Part shown: positions 23,165 to 35,039 of the stretch, piece after piece
Layout: each line of letters starts with the position of its first letter
How positions within the stretch are numbered: the stretch's first letter is position 1
NCBI GenBank assembly: GCA_025084515.1
Contig: JAJAGP010000046.1
Location: 1-64,000, forward strand
Length of the DNA: 64,000 nucleotides
Direction of reading: 5' to 3'
From: Ancistrus triradiatus
Lineage: Eukaryota > Chordata > Actinopteri > Siluriformes > Loricariidae
Made by a program: the position numbers and the translations under genes
The notes under the pieces: model-generated
Seen by the model: only the letters and a program-made list of their open reading frames with translations
Told to the model about the DNA's origin: nothing
Databases searched by the model: none

Positions 23165-23600
23165 GCAGCACATCAATGAATGAAAAATAAATAATAAACA
23201 AACAAACAAACTAATGAATTAATAAACCAATGACTAAATAAATATATTATGAAATAATTTATGAATAACCAACCAACCAAATCAATAAATATATAATTAA
23301 ATAAATTAATTCACAAAAAAACATAAATATATTCTTACATACATTCATTAATAAACAAATAAATAAATAAATCATTAAATATTAAAAAGAATAAAAAAAC
23401 AAACAAATACATCATACAACAAATAAAATAATGAATAAACAAATAATCAAATAAATATATCATTCAATTAGCTAATTTATAAGAAAACTAACTAAATACT
23501 ATAGAATTAAATATATTAATAAACAACTAAAAAAATACATAATTTAATTTTTTATTTATTTTGTTTCATTTTACATTTTTGTGTTTTATCAGATTAATGC
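23165..23600. repeat. AAAT/AAAC simple-repeat-derived tract
   Basis: Irregular 'aataaataaa', 'caaacaaac' and 'aaccaacc' runs forming about 430 bp of low-complexity DNA that leads into the AAT satellite. Confidence 0.75.
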
Positions 23601-23619
23601 ACAATGCACAAAAAGTAAA

Positions 23620-23620
23620 C

Positions 23621-23674
<54 letters not shown>

Positions 23675-23747
23675 TAAAATTAAATGATGGGGTTTAAATA
23701 ATGGGGTTTAAAAGGTGAAAAAAATAATAATCATAATTAAAAAAATA

Positions 23748-23789
<42 letters not shown>

Positions 23790-23949
23790 TAATAAGCAAT
23801 AAAACAATGTAATTAAATGGTGGGGTTTAAATGGTGAAAAAATAACAATAATCATAATTTTAAAAAAGGAAAAAAAATAATAAGCAATAAATAAAATTAA
23901 ATTAAATGGTGGACTTTAAATAGTGAAACAAACAATAATCATAATTTAA

Positions 23950-23992
<43 letters not shown>

Positions 23993-24041
23993 GCAGTTTA
24001 ATTTTAAGTTTTGATTCATTCACAATGCACAAAAAGTAAAC

Positions 24042-24082
<41 letters not shown>

Positions 24083-24156
24083 TAATAAATACAATAAAAT
24101 TAAATGGTGGGCATTAAATGGTGAAAAATTAATAATAAACATAATTTTAAAAATAA

Positions 24157-24194
<38 letters not shown>

Positions 24195-24242
24195 TAGATA
24201 CAAAATGCAAAAAATATTATTATGATTATGATTATTATTGTT

Positions 24243-24273
<31 letters not shown>

Positions 24274-24328
24274 GATACAAAATGCAAAAAAATTATTATT
24301 ATTATTATTATTAAAACTTTGCACTATT

Positions 24329-24383
<55 letters not shown>

Positions 24384-24447
24384 GATACAAAATGTAAAAA
24401 CAAAAAATAAAATTTATAATAATATTAAAAGAAAAATAATAATAATG

Positions 24448-24489
<42 letters not shown>

Positions 24490-24585
24490 GATACAAAATG
24501 CAAAAAATATTATTATTATTAATAATAATAATATTAATAATAATAATAATAATAATAAAGATAATAATAGATACAAAATGTAAAA
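23620..24585. repeat. Higher-order AAT satellite with two recurring spacers
   Basis: At least eight (AAT)n arrays separated by recurring non-AAT words. Spacer type 1 (ttaaatggtgggg...ttaaatggtgaaaa...taatcataatt) occurs near 23673, 23811, 23896 and 24097. Spacer type 2 (atagatacaaaatgcaaaaa) occurs near 24194, 24271, 24381, 24487 and 24568. The words 'cacaatgcacaaaaagtaaac' also occur twice (about 23602 and 24020). Some arrays switch to ATT, giving self-complementary stretches. The Tyr/Leu-rich ORF on the - strand is a translation of the repeat. Confidence 0.9.
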
Positions 24586-25146
24586 ACAATATGTATGTAA
24601 CAATGAATAAATAAATACATTCATGATTATGTACTTTATTAATTTAATTATATAAAAACATATTGAAAATATATAAATATATGAAATATTTTATCCAGCT
24701 TATACTTCAATCATCTCCGGTCATTTCATTATTGTTTGCTGGTGTTTCTAATAATATTTTGGCTTTAATCCTTTAATCCTTCACATGTAAAGCAGGTTGG
24801 GAGTTTGCACTCAGATTACAAAGGTAAGTGGAGTGCAGCCAGTGATCCATAAGCGGGTCCACAGGCTTGTGCAGAAGTTTGGGCCCTGCATGATCAAACC
24901 AGGAGAGGTTAGCGCATGGTCTGCAGGGAGCAAAACTCCCAGATGATGGAGGACTGACGGAGCCGCAAACTTTTGCACTCGGCTTTAATCAAACGTACGG
25001 GTAAGATTTCTGTTGAGGAAGTCACGTGGCGCCTACAGACCCATAGAACAGCCTACGTTGGACGATCTGGCAACCTGGTCGATTACTCTGCAGGCTGTGA
25101 AGCGACTACCTGCGTTTGACACCACTGATTGGGAAGCTGCGTGGCG

Positions 25147-25154
25147 TGACGTCA
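25147..25154. promoter_or_regulatory. Perfect palindromic CRE (TGACGTCA)
   Basis: Full CREB/ATF site within the CpG-densest part, followed by CG alternations (gcgcgcgcgcgcg near 25191-25203). Full CREs near CpG-island start sites are often functional in vertebrates; occupancy here is untested. Confidence 0.5.
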
Positions 25155-25259
25155 CCAACCCCGTGCGCGCGAACCAGTCAGCTCGGTCGAGCGCGCGCGC
25201 GCGTCCGTCTCGAATGCGGGGGATCCAGATGCGCGCCTGTCTAGTGCTGTAGCGCGCGG

Positions 25260-25670
25260 ATTCCAGGAGAGAGCGAACGCGCTCGCGGTCCGACGAGAAG
25301 CCCGCAGGAGATTAAAAACAGAGAGAGAGGGGCGCCGCTGGAAGTCAGGGAGCCAGGCGGATGAGAGAGCACGCGCCTCTGGCTTCTTCTCTGATTGGGC
25401 TGGAATTACGGACGCGTGGCGAGGAATTACCGGCGTCTTCTGATCGTGGACTCAGGCTGGTCGGGCTGGTCAGATTTGGGATTGCGCCCGGGCTTTTGCG
25501 TGGCGCGTTTGGTCACTTACTTAGGTCTTACACGGGTGGATTGATGAGCACGAGCCACGCTCCTCAACGGGCCATTCTGGAGAACTGAGGCGCGTCATGG
25601 ACGCCGAACTTCGTTCGTATCTACGGAGCGCATCCAGCGATGTGGAATAACTGCTGCTGATAGAGATCAG
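25260..25670 (+). other. Candidate 5' untranslated exon of an unidentified gene
   Basis: GC-rich, complex sequence downstream of the CRE that ends at CAG|GTAATG (GT at 25671-25672), a good 5' splice donor. The sequence after the donor changes to a T-rich, intron-like character. No long ORF spans the block; frames are interrupted, which fits a 5' untranslated exon. The left edge is arbitrary because no TATA box or initiator fixes the start site. I cannot name the gene. If real, the coding exons lie to the right with a first intron that may exceed 38 kb, since I see no convincing acceptor exon in the rest of the window. Confidence 0.45.
25597..25650 (+). CDS. Short upstream ORF (17 codons) in the candidate 5' exon
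   Basis: ATG at 25597 in a favourable context (gtcATGG) encodes MDAELRSYLRSASSDVE and stops at 25648-25650, twenty bases before the splice donor. Such a uORF would reduce translation of a downstream coding sequence. It could equally be a chance ORF in an untranslated leader. Confidence 0.3.
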   Translation: MDAELRSYLRSASSDVE

Positions 25671-26180
25671 GTAATGTGCGGTCTCCTTTTTTCAGCTCCT
25701 TCAGTTGTGCGTGTGCGTATTCTCGTGACTCGGTCGTGCCTTTTTTTTTAATTCCCTACACAATGCCATGCGGAGTTGGATGCATGATCACCTGCCTTTT
25801 GTAAAAAAAAAAACCAAGCTAACCTCTTGTAGGTGCGTAAACCCTCACCTGCTGCTACCGTGTTGGATTTGCGCTGGAACTTTGCGCATTGTTGGACCAG
25901 CACCCTACTTGACACACGCATCGATCCTCATCAGTGATATCGCGAAATCCCTCCACCTGCTGCCTCGTCGTGGCATAATCTTAGAGAGGCTCGCTGATGG
26001 GATGCGGATTTCATCCTCCCGTGTCGTGTCACACCTTATTCGCGCCATTAAAAGAGAGGGTTTGCGGCGCTCGCCACGGTGCGCATCAGCCTTCACGTTT
26101 GTTGCTCACGCTGCTCGCACACCCATCTGTTGAGCGCGGCGTTAGCTCGCATTTGGCTGCAAATGCGCTTTCTTTCACCA

Positions 26181-27200
26181 TCATCTCAGCTCGTCCACCA
26201 TCCCCCATCACCTCGCACGGTCCGGGGTCTGATTGGGAACTTGAAATGCACAATGCACAAGCAAACCCCCCCTCCCACTCCCATGCATGGGTATCTTGGG
26301 TCAGTATGGGCATATGTGCAGCATTAAGGCATGGCCTTGATAGGAAACGACATGTAATGATACGCCTGCCCGGTGCCAAGTCCTGTCTGGTCAAAATGCC
26401 AAGCACCTGTGCCGAGAGGAAAGTGTTGGCTCAGGAAGACCTCGTTGGCTGGAGCGCACGCTGCCAAACGTTGTGAGAGCTGCTCGCTATCGAGCTCGAC
26501 CATGGGTCAGCGCGTAGGGAACGGGCGCCAGGTGACAGCTTGGCCTTGTTTGGTTGAGTACACCCCAATCCCTTCTCTTACTTTTTCCTACCCTGAAATA
26601 ACAAACCTCATTTCCTGCCTCTCCATGCCCGTTCTGACTCATCCTGAGTCGTATGAAGAATGTTCCTCTCCACAATGGTCCACTTGTGCTAGTGAGGAAC
26701 GCTCCATCTATCATCCGGCGTGAAACCGGTACCCAACGTACGATGGAGCCGATCGTTAGTAACCTCGGACGCGACAGAGCTCGTGCCACGCGACCGCCTG
26801 AAACGAGCACGGAATTGTCCCCGGAGGCTTCTGCTGAGCTTCTGGCCTCAGCCTGCTGTTTGCCGCTATCATTTCCTGGCTGTCCTCTAAGGATTACAGC
26901 CATGCACCACTCCATGATGGCCTCAGCAAAGGGCCCCCGGCAGCACTCTGTACGTGTGTGTGTGTGTTTTATGTGATGTTGATCATTATGCTCAGCCAAG
27001 GGAGAAAGTTAAAATCTGGCAGATTGTATCGATTCGTCCCCCCCCCTCTTCTGAAAGTCTCCAGAAAAGATGGCTCTCGAGCTATTTTCCTCCTGACAGC
27101 TCCATAATGGAGGACTTTTCATCATTCGGACGTACTTTGGGAGGTCAGCGTAAGCAGGCAGCGACGTTGGTGCTGTTCGCTTAGCCGCCGCGGTAGACGG
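26181..27200. other. GC-moderate noncoding DNA downstream of the CpG region
   Basis: Long overlapping ORFs occur on both strands (170 codons on -, 107 and 159 on +) because stop codons are rarer in GC-rich DNA. None has a recognisable domain or splice context. A short TG run lies at 26957-26968. The block 26990-27180 is complex and may hold regulatory sequence. Confidence 0.5.
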
Positions 27201-27950
27201 CGACGTTAAGTGCCATCTGGCAGTTTTTACACGTACTTAACGATACGCAGGTTGTTTATCATTTCGTTAAGTGTTTGGACTCGAATCGTCGAAAGTTCAG
27301 CAGCTGGTTTAACTCTGTTAAGTTCTAGCTCTTGGGAAATGTACTAAAAGCGCTACTCATCTTTTCAACCAAGCAGGTGCCGCCTGAGTAATGAGGAATG
27401 CAGGTAGATGAAGGTTTATCAACAAAGCCACACAGAGTTCATACTGCAGGCAAAAGTGGCCTAGTTTGGCTTTTTTTGGCCCAATTTTTATTTCACAGCA
27501 GTATGAAGTATAGATTGCTATTTCATTGGCTGATTTCCTTGTGGTCTAAAAATTATAAGTGAGAGCATACAGAAACCTTGTGGTTCAACTGGTCTTTTCA
27601 TTGCAACTTCATCATTGCTAAAGAATTGCTGGCTCATGCTCTCACTGGCTTTAGCTTTAACCTCTTTGCCTTCCTTAGCTTTGTCAAATTCCACATATTC
27701 AGCAAGGTGATGCTTTATTAAACTTCCTAGTAAATTCGTTGTTAGTCCTGCCTGTATTGCAAACAGCATGCTCTGAAGACATGGCTGTGTCCAAAATAGA
27801 TCCCTGTCCCCTCTTTAGTCTCCCTACTCCGTCTTTAGTAATACACTATATAGAGAGACTATTTAGTTGACTAAGTAGCACTCAAAACACAGCTGAAATC
27901 GAACATGCATCAGCAGCGCTCTCATAAACAAACCGGCGAGCGGCTGAACT
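27201..27950. other. Unassigned noncoding DNA
   Basis: No repeat family or exon recognised. An 83-codon - ORF at 27518-27769 has no domain-like features. Confidence 0.5.
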
Positions 27951-27952
27951 CC

Positions 27953-29428
27953 TTTGAAAGTTTGAGAACCCTTTAGAATTTTCTAGATTTCTGCATAAAT
28001 ATGACCTAAAACATCATCAGATTTTCACACAAGTCCTAAAAGTAGATAAAGAGAACCCAGTTAAACAAATGAGATAAAAAATGTTATACTTGGTCATTTA
28101 TTTATTCAGGAAAATGATCCAATTTACATATTATGAGTGGGCAAAAAATATGTGAACCCTCTAGGATTAGCAGTTCATTTGAAGGTGGAATTATAGAGTC
28201 AGGTTTGTTTTCAGTCCAATGGGATGCCAATCAGGTGTTGAGAGTGGGCACCCTGTTTTATTTAAAGAACAGGGATCTATCAAAGTCTGCTCTTCAGAAC
28301 ATGTCTGTGGAAGTGTATCATGGCACGACAAAGGAGATTTCTGAGGAGCTTCAGAAAAAAAGAGTTGTGTGATGCTCATCAGGCTGGAAAAGGTTACAAA
28401 CCATCTCTAAAGAGTTTGGACTCCACCAATCCACAGTCAGGGACAGATTGTGTACAAAATGGCGGAAAAACTCAAGACCATTGTTACCAACTCCCCTCAA
28501 GAGCAACGGCGTGTAATAGTTGGTGAGGTCACCAAAGGACCCGCAGGGTAAACTTCTAAAGCACTGAAGGTCTCTCTCACATTGGCTAATGTTAATGTTC
28601 ATGAGTCCACCATCAGAAGAACATGAACAAAACTATGGTGTGCATGGCAGGGGTTACAAGGAGAAAGCCACTGCTCTTTTTTCCCCCCAAAGAACATTGC
28701 TGCTGGTCTGCAGTTTGCTTAAAGATCACGTGGACGAGCCAGAAGGCTATTGGAGAAAGAATGTTTTGGGAACGGATGAGACCAAAATAGAACTTTTTGG
28801 TTTAAAGAAAACTGTTATGTTTGGAGGAAAGGAAAACACTGCATTCCAGCATAAGCAACCTTATTCCCATCTGTGAAACATGGTGGTGGTAGTATCATGG
28901 TTTGGGCCTGTTTTGCTGATCTGGGCAGGATGGATTGCCATCATTGATGGAAAAATGAAATTCTGAATGATATCAGAGAATTCTAAAGGAAAATGTCAGG
29001 ACATCTGTCATGAACTGGAATCTCAAGAGGAAGGTGGGGGTCATGCAGCAAGACAACGACCCTAAGCACACAAGCTGTTCTACTAAACTACCAAAAGAAT
29101 GGTATAATTTACAGAAGAATAAAGTTCATGTTCTGGAATGGCCAAGTCAAAGTCCTGACCTTAATCCAATTTGAAATGTTGTGGAAGGACCTGAAGCGAG
29201 CAGCTAATGTGAGGAAACCCCACCAACCATCCCAGAGCTGAAGCTGTTCTGTACGGAGGAATGGGCTAAAATTCCTCCAAGCCTCGGTGTGCAGGACTGA
29301 TCAACAGCTACAGGAAACGTTTAGCTGCAGTTATTGCTGCACAGGGGGTCACACCAGTCATTTGTTTAACTGGGTTCTCTTTATCTACTTTTAGGACTTG
29401 TGTGAAAATCTGATGATGTTTTAGGTCA
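27953..29428 (+). mobile_element. Tc1/mariner element, family A, most complete copy
   Basis: About 1.48 kb containing the left terminal repeat (from 'gaaagtttgagaaccctt'), the whole transposase region and part of the right terminal repeat. The last ~60 bp of the right end are missing. About 100 bp between the transposase stop region ('gggggtcacaccag') and 'tcatttgtttaactggg' have been deleted. The outermost left bases have also diverged. The element cannot mobilise itself. Confidence 0.93.
28320..29345 (+). pseudogene. Tc1 transposase pseudogene (frameshifted)
   Basis: Starts at ATG 28320. A single A is missing after the third codon (MAR then frameshift), so the conserved TKEISEEL continues in another frame. 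The helix-turn-helix words 'DAHQAGKGYK' appear in the shifted frame. The 28589-28876 segment reads ...DHVDEPEGYW and GTDETKIELFGLKKTVMFGG, which includes the first catalytic Asp. 'QQDNDPKHT' (second Asp) is near 29050-29080. At 29168-29180 an extra T turns the PIE codons into P-I-stop, destroying the catalytic Glu. Intact Tc1 transposases have about 340 residues; this copy has several indels and is dead. Confidence 0.92.
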
Positions 29429-29434
29429 TTATTA

Positions 29435-31855
29435 TTTCGATACTCCTGGCTGGCTCGCTTTAACACTCACTTTGATCCTTGCTTATGGTTGCTGTCTGCT
29501 GGCCGATGATGCTCGTTAATGCTTGTCGCGCCCTTTGATGCCCGCTACACTCATTAATGCTCGTTTTGCCGGTAATTGTGTTAGGATCGTTTAAATGCAG
29601 ATTTCCACCTGTTTGTTATTTTGTCTGTTGTTGGATTATTCTGGTTACAGAACTCACCTGAGCAACGGTTTCACTTGCTGCTTCTAGCTTTGTACATATT
29701 CTTGGGAGTGTTGTGTGTAGCGTTGAGTGTTGTTTTTTTTTGTTTGTTATTCCCCCTCTTACCAACACGCCATTGACAATCAGACACATTCCTATAGACG
29801 TCCCTGCGATTGACTCTGAAAGATGAAATTTAAGAATGTAAGATATATGAGGGACTTATTCAATCAGATAACGCAGAGAATTGAAAACGTTTAACACTTG
29901 ATCTAATAAATGAGATCACAAATAGGAGTGTATTAAAGCAAACCAAAGTATGCCATGTGCATAGGCACTGATGTACCCTTCCTTCTGTACCCATGCTGCC
30001 ACCCTGACCCTACACAGTGACCCAAACGGAATTTGGGTTATATTAAGTAATATATATTATGTCGCAGGTTAAACTAAGTTTTTACAAAAGCACTGCAACC
30101 TCGTGGAAGAAAATGGTGGACCTCCAATTTGGTATTTTTTTTTTTATTAAACCAGATGAAAACTGTTAATCACTCAATCCAAATGAAGTGACGAGCAAAA
30201 TCTGGGGCAGCACATTGTACAGAACCCTGCTGCCAGCACCGATCGGTGTCTTTAGGTTGTATTTGTGGGCCACCATCTTCTTTTTAATCTGAGATTTGTT
30301 CTGAATGATTAAACCATTCATCTGGATTATATAAAATGGCAACGGATCAAGGAAAAAAGCCTATGTGAAGCTGCTAACTGGTGAAAAGACAGGAAACTGA
30401 CTGGGAGGTTATGCAGGTTGAAGTCCAGAGTTGTCCTCTGTAATTCACTGTCAAATCTCCCTCAAATATCTAGCAATGAATTAGGAGCCATGTTTACTGC
30501 ATACGTCTCTGACCCTGGAAAATGCTGCTGTAACCCTGGGTTACAATGAAAAGCTCTGAAATAGCTTGACAATTAATTACTGCATGACAGACGCACAACT
30601 GGTAGACTCTTGCAAAGGAGGAAATGAGGTTGTGGTCATTTATTGCATTCGATTGCCAGTCATAATTCAATTGCTTTTGTTAATTTTGTTCTCCAGCCAA
30701 GAGCTCTTGAGTCTTCAGTGTAGAGCATTGGTTTTGGACATTTTCATCAAATGAGCATCCAAAAGCTAGTTTTGCAGGTTGTATACTTGGGGTAATTGAT
30801 AGTAAAATAGACCTGCAGCGTGAAAGAAGTTGTGTTTAGAACCGCAAGGCTGACTAAAGGCGCAAGGTTACATTTTCCTTCCGTCATCTAGCAAACACTT
30901 TTGTCCAGTGTGACCTTAGCTGAGGATTGAGTCTCTTGCTCAATAATGACAGTTTGATTGCTCTCAGATTCTTTAACTAAACCTTGGGAGATGGATAAGG
31001 GCATCTGTGAAATACACAAAATGATCATGAGGACATTTGGCCCTCGCTAGAGGACATAAGCAGTGCTCCAAGCACAGTCTTTGTATTAGTATTATTAAGT
31101 GGAATTCCCATTGACTTGTGTATTGTGGCAGCTGAATAGAAGTCGGCGGTTGGCTGAAGGGCCCTACACCCAACCCCAAGCCAAAGCAAACTGGATTGGA
31201 CACTGGACGTACCGAGGCGGTCTGTGGGCTCTGCAGAGGGATAGAAACATCGTGCCAAACACAGGCACGCACAGCAGACGGGCCGACACTGTTGCTCAGG
31301 TGCTTGTGTAAATATTTGTCAAGTACGAGCTCATCCTCGAGGAGTGAGTGATAATGAAATCCTTCAGATTGCCTTTGTACTCCAGGGTTTTCCTCGGTAT
31401 GCATACAGCTCCGGCACTTAGCCGTGACATACGGAACGATGAATCCGCTTAAGTCGCGTCATCTTACAGAACGGAGCTGAACTGAGGTCCAAAAGGATCT
31501 TCAGCACTTGGAATTTCACAGCTCTGTCACCCGGTCGTGTTTGATTATCGGAAAGAACCAGAAAGTGCTTTAAAGCGACCCTTAGTGGATGTTCCTTGAA
31601 AACCCCAAAACACGTACCTGCTGGGGTCTGTGCTAAAGCGATGAGCAATGTGTTACACCCTGTAAGGCAGTAAAGTTGAGGGTTTATCGTCTCGTACGAG
31701 TAGCTACACAGAGTACAACCATCGTAGTGCAATGCTTGGTAGTTAGAACTACAAATGTTTATGAGACAGGACAAAGAACAAGCTGAAGGTCTTATGAATA
31801 CTGTAGAAGGACAGAGAGAAGGACAGAGAGACTGCACGCCAGACTCGGTCCCATT
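29435..31855. other. Unassigned noncoding DNA
   Basis: No exon or transposon end recognised. Around 30957-31020 the words 'ggataagggcatctgtgaaatac' look like a decayed SINE tail. The 143- and 139-codon - ORFs near 31.0-31.8 kb lack domains. Confidence 0.5.
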
Positions 31856-31857
31856 TA

Positions 31858-32062
31858 ATGTGGGACTGTGGTAGCCTAGCGGTTAAGGTACTGGACTATG
31901 GACCACAAGGTCCAGGGTTCAAATCCCACCTCTGCCAAGCTGCCACTGTTGGCCTTTAGCAAGGCCCTTAACCCACAATTGCTTGGGTTGTTAAGACTGT
32001 ATCAACTGTAAGTCGCTCTGGATAAGGGCGTCTGCTAAATGCTGTAAATGTAAATGTAATGT
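31858..32062 (+). mobile_element. tRNA-derived SINE, full-length copy
   Basis: About 205 bp. A box TAGCCTAGCGG at 31872-31882 and B box GGTTCAAATCC at 31916-31926 form an internal RNA polymerase III promoter. A unique middle ('gccaagctgccactgttgg', 'aaggcccttaacccacaa') and the tail 'cgctctggataagggcgtct' with 'gctaaatgctgtaaatgtaaatg' follow. The tail is of the kind shared with L2-clade LINEs, as in fish V-SINE-type elements. This is the reference copy for the fragments elsewhere in the window. Confidence 0.92.
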
Positions 32063-32064
32063 CG

Positions 32065-32575
32065 ATCTGAAAAAAAAATAAATAAATTGTCTGTAAACTC
32101 TGGCTGTAAACAGCTGGTCACTCGTCAGTCAGTCAACGCTGTGGATCCACGAGCAGAGGTGGGAGTTTAAGAGCGGAAGTTGTTGGGTGATGTGTTTAGA
32201 GACTTTTTTGTGTAATTTCCTCGTGTTTGTGTGGATGTTTCCTCTGCTTATTTGTACCGAGCTGTAAATGGTGTTCATAAGTGTATCTCCCTGTCCTATT
32301 GTAAGTAGTACTCCTTGGTTTGTATATTCTCTCTAACCTATAACTATACAAACTGGTTCACATTCACTCATCCAGTCTCTGTGTCATCCCGCTGGTGTTG
32401 TTACTGTCTGTCGATGCATTTTTGCATCAAACAAAAGTATCTGGTCCATCGTAGCATCCTCTTAAGTGTTACATTGCTGTATGAGGTGGCATTAGGGATG
32501 CTGTGTAGATGGCAGCGTTCACTCGTGATGCATGTACGTATCGTTTGCACGCAGATTGCTTGTGAAAATACTCTT
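32065..32575. other. Unassigned noncoding DNA
   Basis: Nothing recognised between the SINE and the next Tc1 relic. Confidence 0.5.
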
Positions 32576-32577
32576 TA

Positions 32578-33076
32578 TACACTGCCTGGGCAAAAATCAG
32601 GTCACACTCTCTAATATTTCATCGGACCGCCTTTAGCTTTGGTTATGGCACACATTTGCCATAATAAAACAAAATAAAACATTTCATTTCTGTCCAGAGT
32701 TGCATTCATTTTTCCCAAAGATCTTGTATTGATGATGGGAGATTTGTTCCACTGCGAAAAGTCTCCTCCAGCACATCCCAAAGATTCTCAATGGGGTTCA
32801 GCTCTGGACTCTGTGGTGGCCAATCCAGGTGTGATTAATGATGGCTCCCTGAACCAATCTTTTCAAAATCTGACCCTTCGAGACAGATGAACCAATCTTC
32901 TCCACGAGCACAGGATGTGTCGTCAACATGAGAAAGTTCTCATGCATCAGTTAGGGTTCAAGCACTTGTTACCAGCTGAAGCAAATCACCATGAAGTAAT
33001 TATGAGACGAGGATCTTTGTTGAACTATTTAACTATTTGATTAGTTAAATCCTGGTTGGTGATTTACATTACAGTA
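32578..33076 (-). mobile_element. Tc1/mariner relic, family D, internally deleted
   Basis: The left end tacactgcctgggcaaaaat leads to 'ggaccgcctttagctttggt', then the reverse-oriented transposase C-terminus, then the opposite terminal region ('cagttagggttcaagcactt', 'agttaaatcctggttggtga'). Reverse translation of the C-terminal block gives DWPPQSPELNPIENLWDVLE with the catalytic Glu intact, unlike the copy at 14.2 kb. Most of the gene is deleted. Confidence 0.83.
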
Positions 33077-33079
33077 AAA

Positions 33080-35035
33080 AGGACTATGTGATTATGGCTA
33101 ATGGTCCAGTCATAAACCATTCGGTCTGGGAAAAGTACTTGGGAACCCAATGCTACTGGGAAGTAGCATCTCCAAGACATGTTATATTTACTCTTGTGCC
33201 GCGTTAGCCTTACCAGAAAACTGCAAGAGAACAGACTGTGATGTGGATGATGCTGCTTCCCTGCAGCACTTGGCCTATGTTTGCCTGCAGTGCCGCAGAA
33301 GCCCCTCAGACACGTTGACACGTCCTGCAGAAAGTGCCCCAACCCTGGGACCGAAGTCACGATAATCAAACGACTCTGGATCTTTACCACTCTCAGATCA
33401 TCCTCTCCCTGGTAGCTTGAATTAGTAACCCGACACCCTGGATATTAGCTTCTGCATGTTTATAGATAAGAAAACTGCATTTTAAAACGGCCCACCAACC
33501 CGACAGCGGACAGCGTGAGACACACTGACAGCGATTTATCATCTAAAGGTCATTCGGTCCACACAGCGTGTTTGATCAGGCGGTAATGTCTACAGAGTTG
33601 TCAGTTGTTTAGCCACGCGGTCAAGATGATTCCAGGCTTCCATGCCGGCGCGCGGGTGCCGCGTTTAAACAGAGTGTTGTAGGAATCTTAAGGCGGGACA
33701 GCCCAGCTGCTTGGTTGATTTTTTATTTTTAATTTTTTTCCCCTCCATGGGGGTTACAGTGACCATCTGTTAGTCGTTGTCCGTGCTTCGTATCACTTTT
33801 GGCTTTCCAAATAAATTGCTTTGTTAGATATAACTGAAGATCACGATCCAAAGCTCAACGCATTTCACACTGGCCTTTGAATTATGTTGAGGGTTATTAA
33901 AAGAAGAGCTGTGTACAGCATACTCCGTCTAGAAGTGAGCTGGATTCCATACAGATGTATTCCCATATTCTGACTTCAATAGTTTTTCTTAATCTGCCAA
34001 GAGGGCTCAGTTATCAAGGAGAAAACACGTTGCCATTGTCCTCTGGTTAAGAAATTTTCGGGTAGTGATAACAAACTCAAAAAACATTTGAAGCAAGTGT
34101 TCAAACGTTGCTCAAACTCCGTATTGAAATGAAAAAGTCATGCGACTCTCCCAAAAAGGTTATGACGTCGCACGTATAATTATTGCCCGCGTTTTGGTAA
34201 TGCGCTAAAGGAAGTGGCAAGCAGTGATATGAGTCCTAATGTTTTAACCAAGAAATGCTTACAAGTGAGTGTTCAAGTGAAAACCTTATCACTGATCCTG
34301 GAACTGATTAAACACATTTCCTCTTCTCTTAGGTACTTTGGAATTATATGATTTATACAATGGAAGGATACATCGAAAACACAGGTATGCTGTTGGGAGA
34401 ATTTGAACTTGTTCAAGACAAACAGTTAAAGAGACAGATGTTACGTTAACAATCTGCTATTATTGTTAGACCGCTGATTGGACACGATGTCGCGGTGGTA
34501 GTGATGATCCTAACGGTTTACAAGCTCAAATCTTTTTCCGGATATTGTTTCAGTGGATTCGGTCTCTCAAAAGCCCACTTATGCCATCACTCTTTCGGGT
34601 GTGTTCCATGAGGACCTAGTTGCTTATTGGTCTCTTGGGATCTGGCAAACCCTGCAATTAAAACGCAGCAGCCATGAGCTACCAAACATTGTGGGGAAAC
34701 TCTGTAACACAGTATGGCTTGAGGAAATTATGAATTATTGTTGATTAGTACGTTGGAGTTGACGTCACATCTGTTTGAGACTATTGGTGCTTGCAAAGCA
34801 GAAATCTGATCATTTTCAGTCATGTAAACCTAACGGTTACGATTACTCAAGGTTTCAGTACGGAATCATATCATCAACCTAAGACTTAAGCAAAAAGGTG
34901 AGAAGTATAAAGTTATATGTTCCTCCTTTTGCTGTAAAAAATCATGCAATCGAGCATAGGGACGTCTTGTGAGGCTCCTGAAAGCCTTGTCTTCCAAGTG
35001 GCCCCCCATAAATGATCGCACTGGTCCCCTTTTTA
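33080..35035. other. Unassigned noncoding DNA
   Basis: No gene or repeat family recognised. Complex sequence with scattered CpGs; may be intronic. Confidence 0.5.
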
Positions 35036-35039
35036 GTTG

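Larger units (their letters stand above)
25010..26180 (+). promoter_or_regulatory. CpG-island-like region, candidate promoter
   Basis: Abrupt change from AT-rich satellite to CpG-dense DNA. The 60 bp at 25141-25200 alone contain about 13 CpG dinucleotides, and density stays high to about 25620 and again around 26040-26160. Teleost intergenic DNA is normally CpG-depleted, so this suggests an unmethylated promoter. It contains a perfect CRE and is followed by a splice donor. Orientation is inferred from the donor; a bidirectional promoter is possible. Confidence 0.6.

Noticed and set aside
24244..24624. 126-codon Leu/Tyr-rich - ORF, possible membrane protein
   Set aside because: It is a translation of AAT/ATT arrays; the hydrophobicity is a by-product.
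26487..26999. 170-codon - ORF, and overlapping + ORFs at 25997-26476 and 26653-26976
   Set aside because: GC-rich DNA near the CpG region has few stops, and open frames overlap on both strands. Composition is erratic and I see no domain.
31858..32062. Functional tRNA gene (good A and B boxes)
   Set aside because: No tRNA cloverleaf with a proper acceptor stem. The same boxes recur at several places with a common non-tRNA tail, so it is a SINE.
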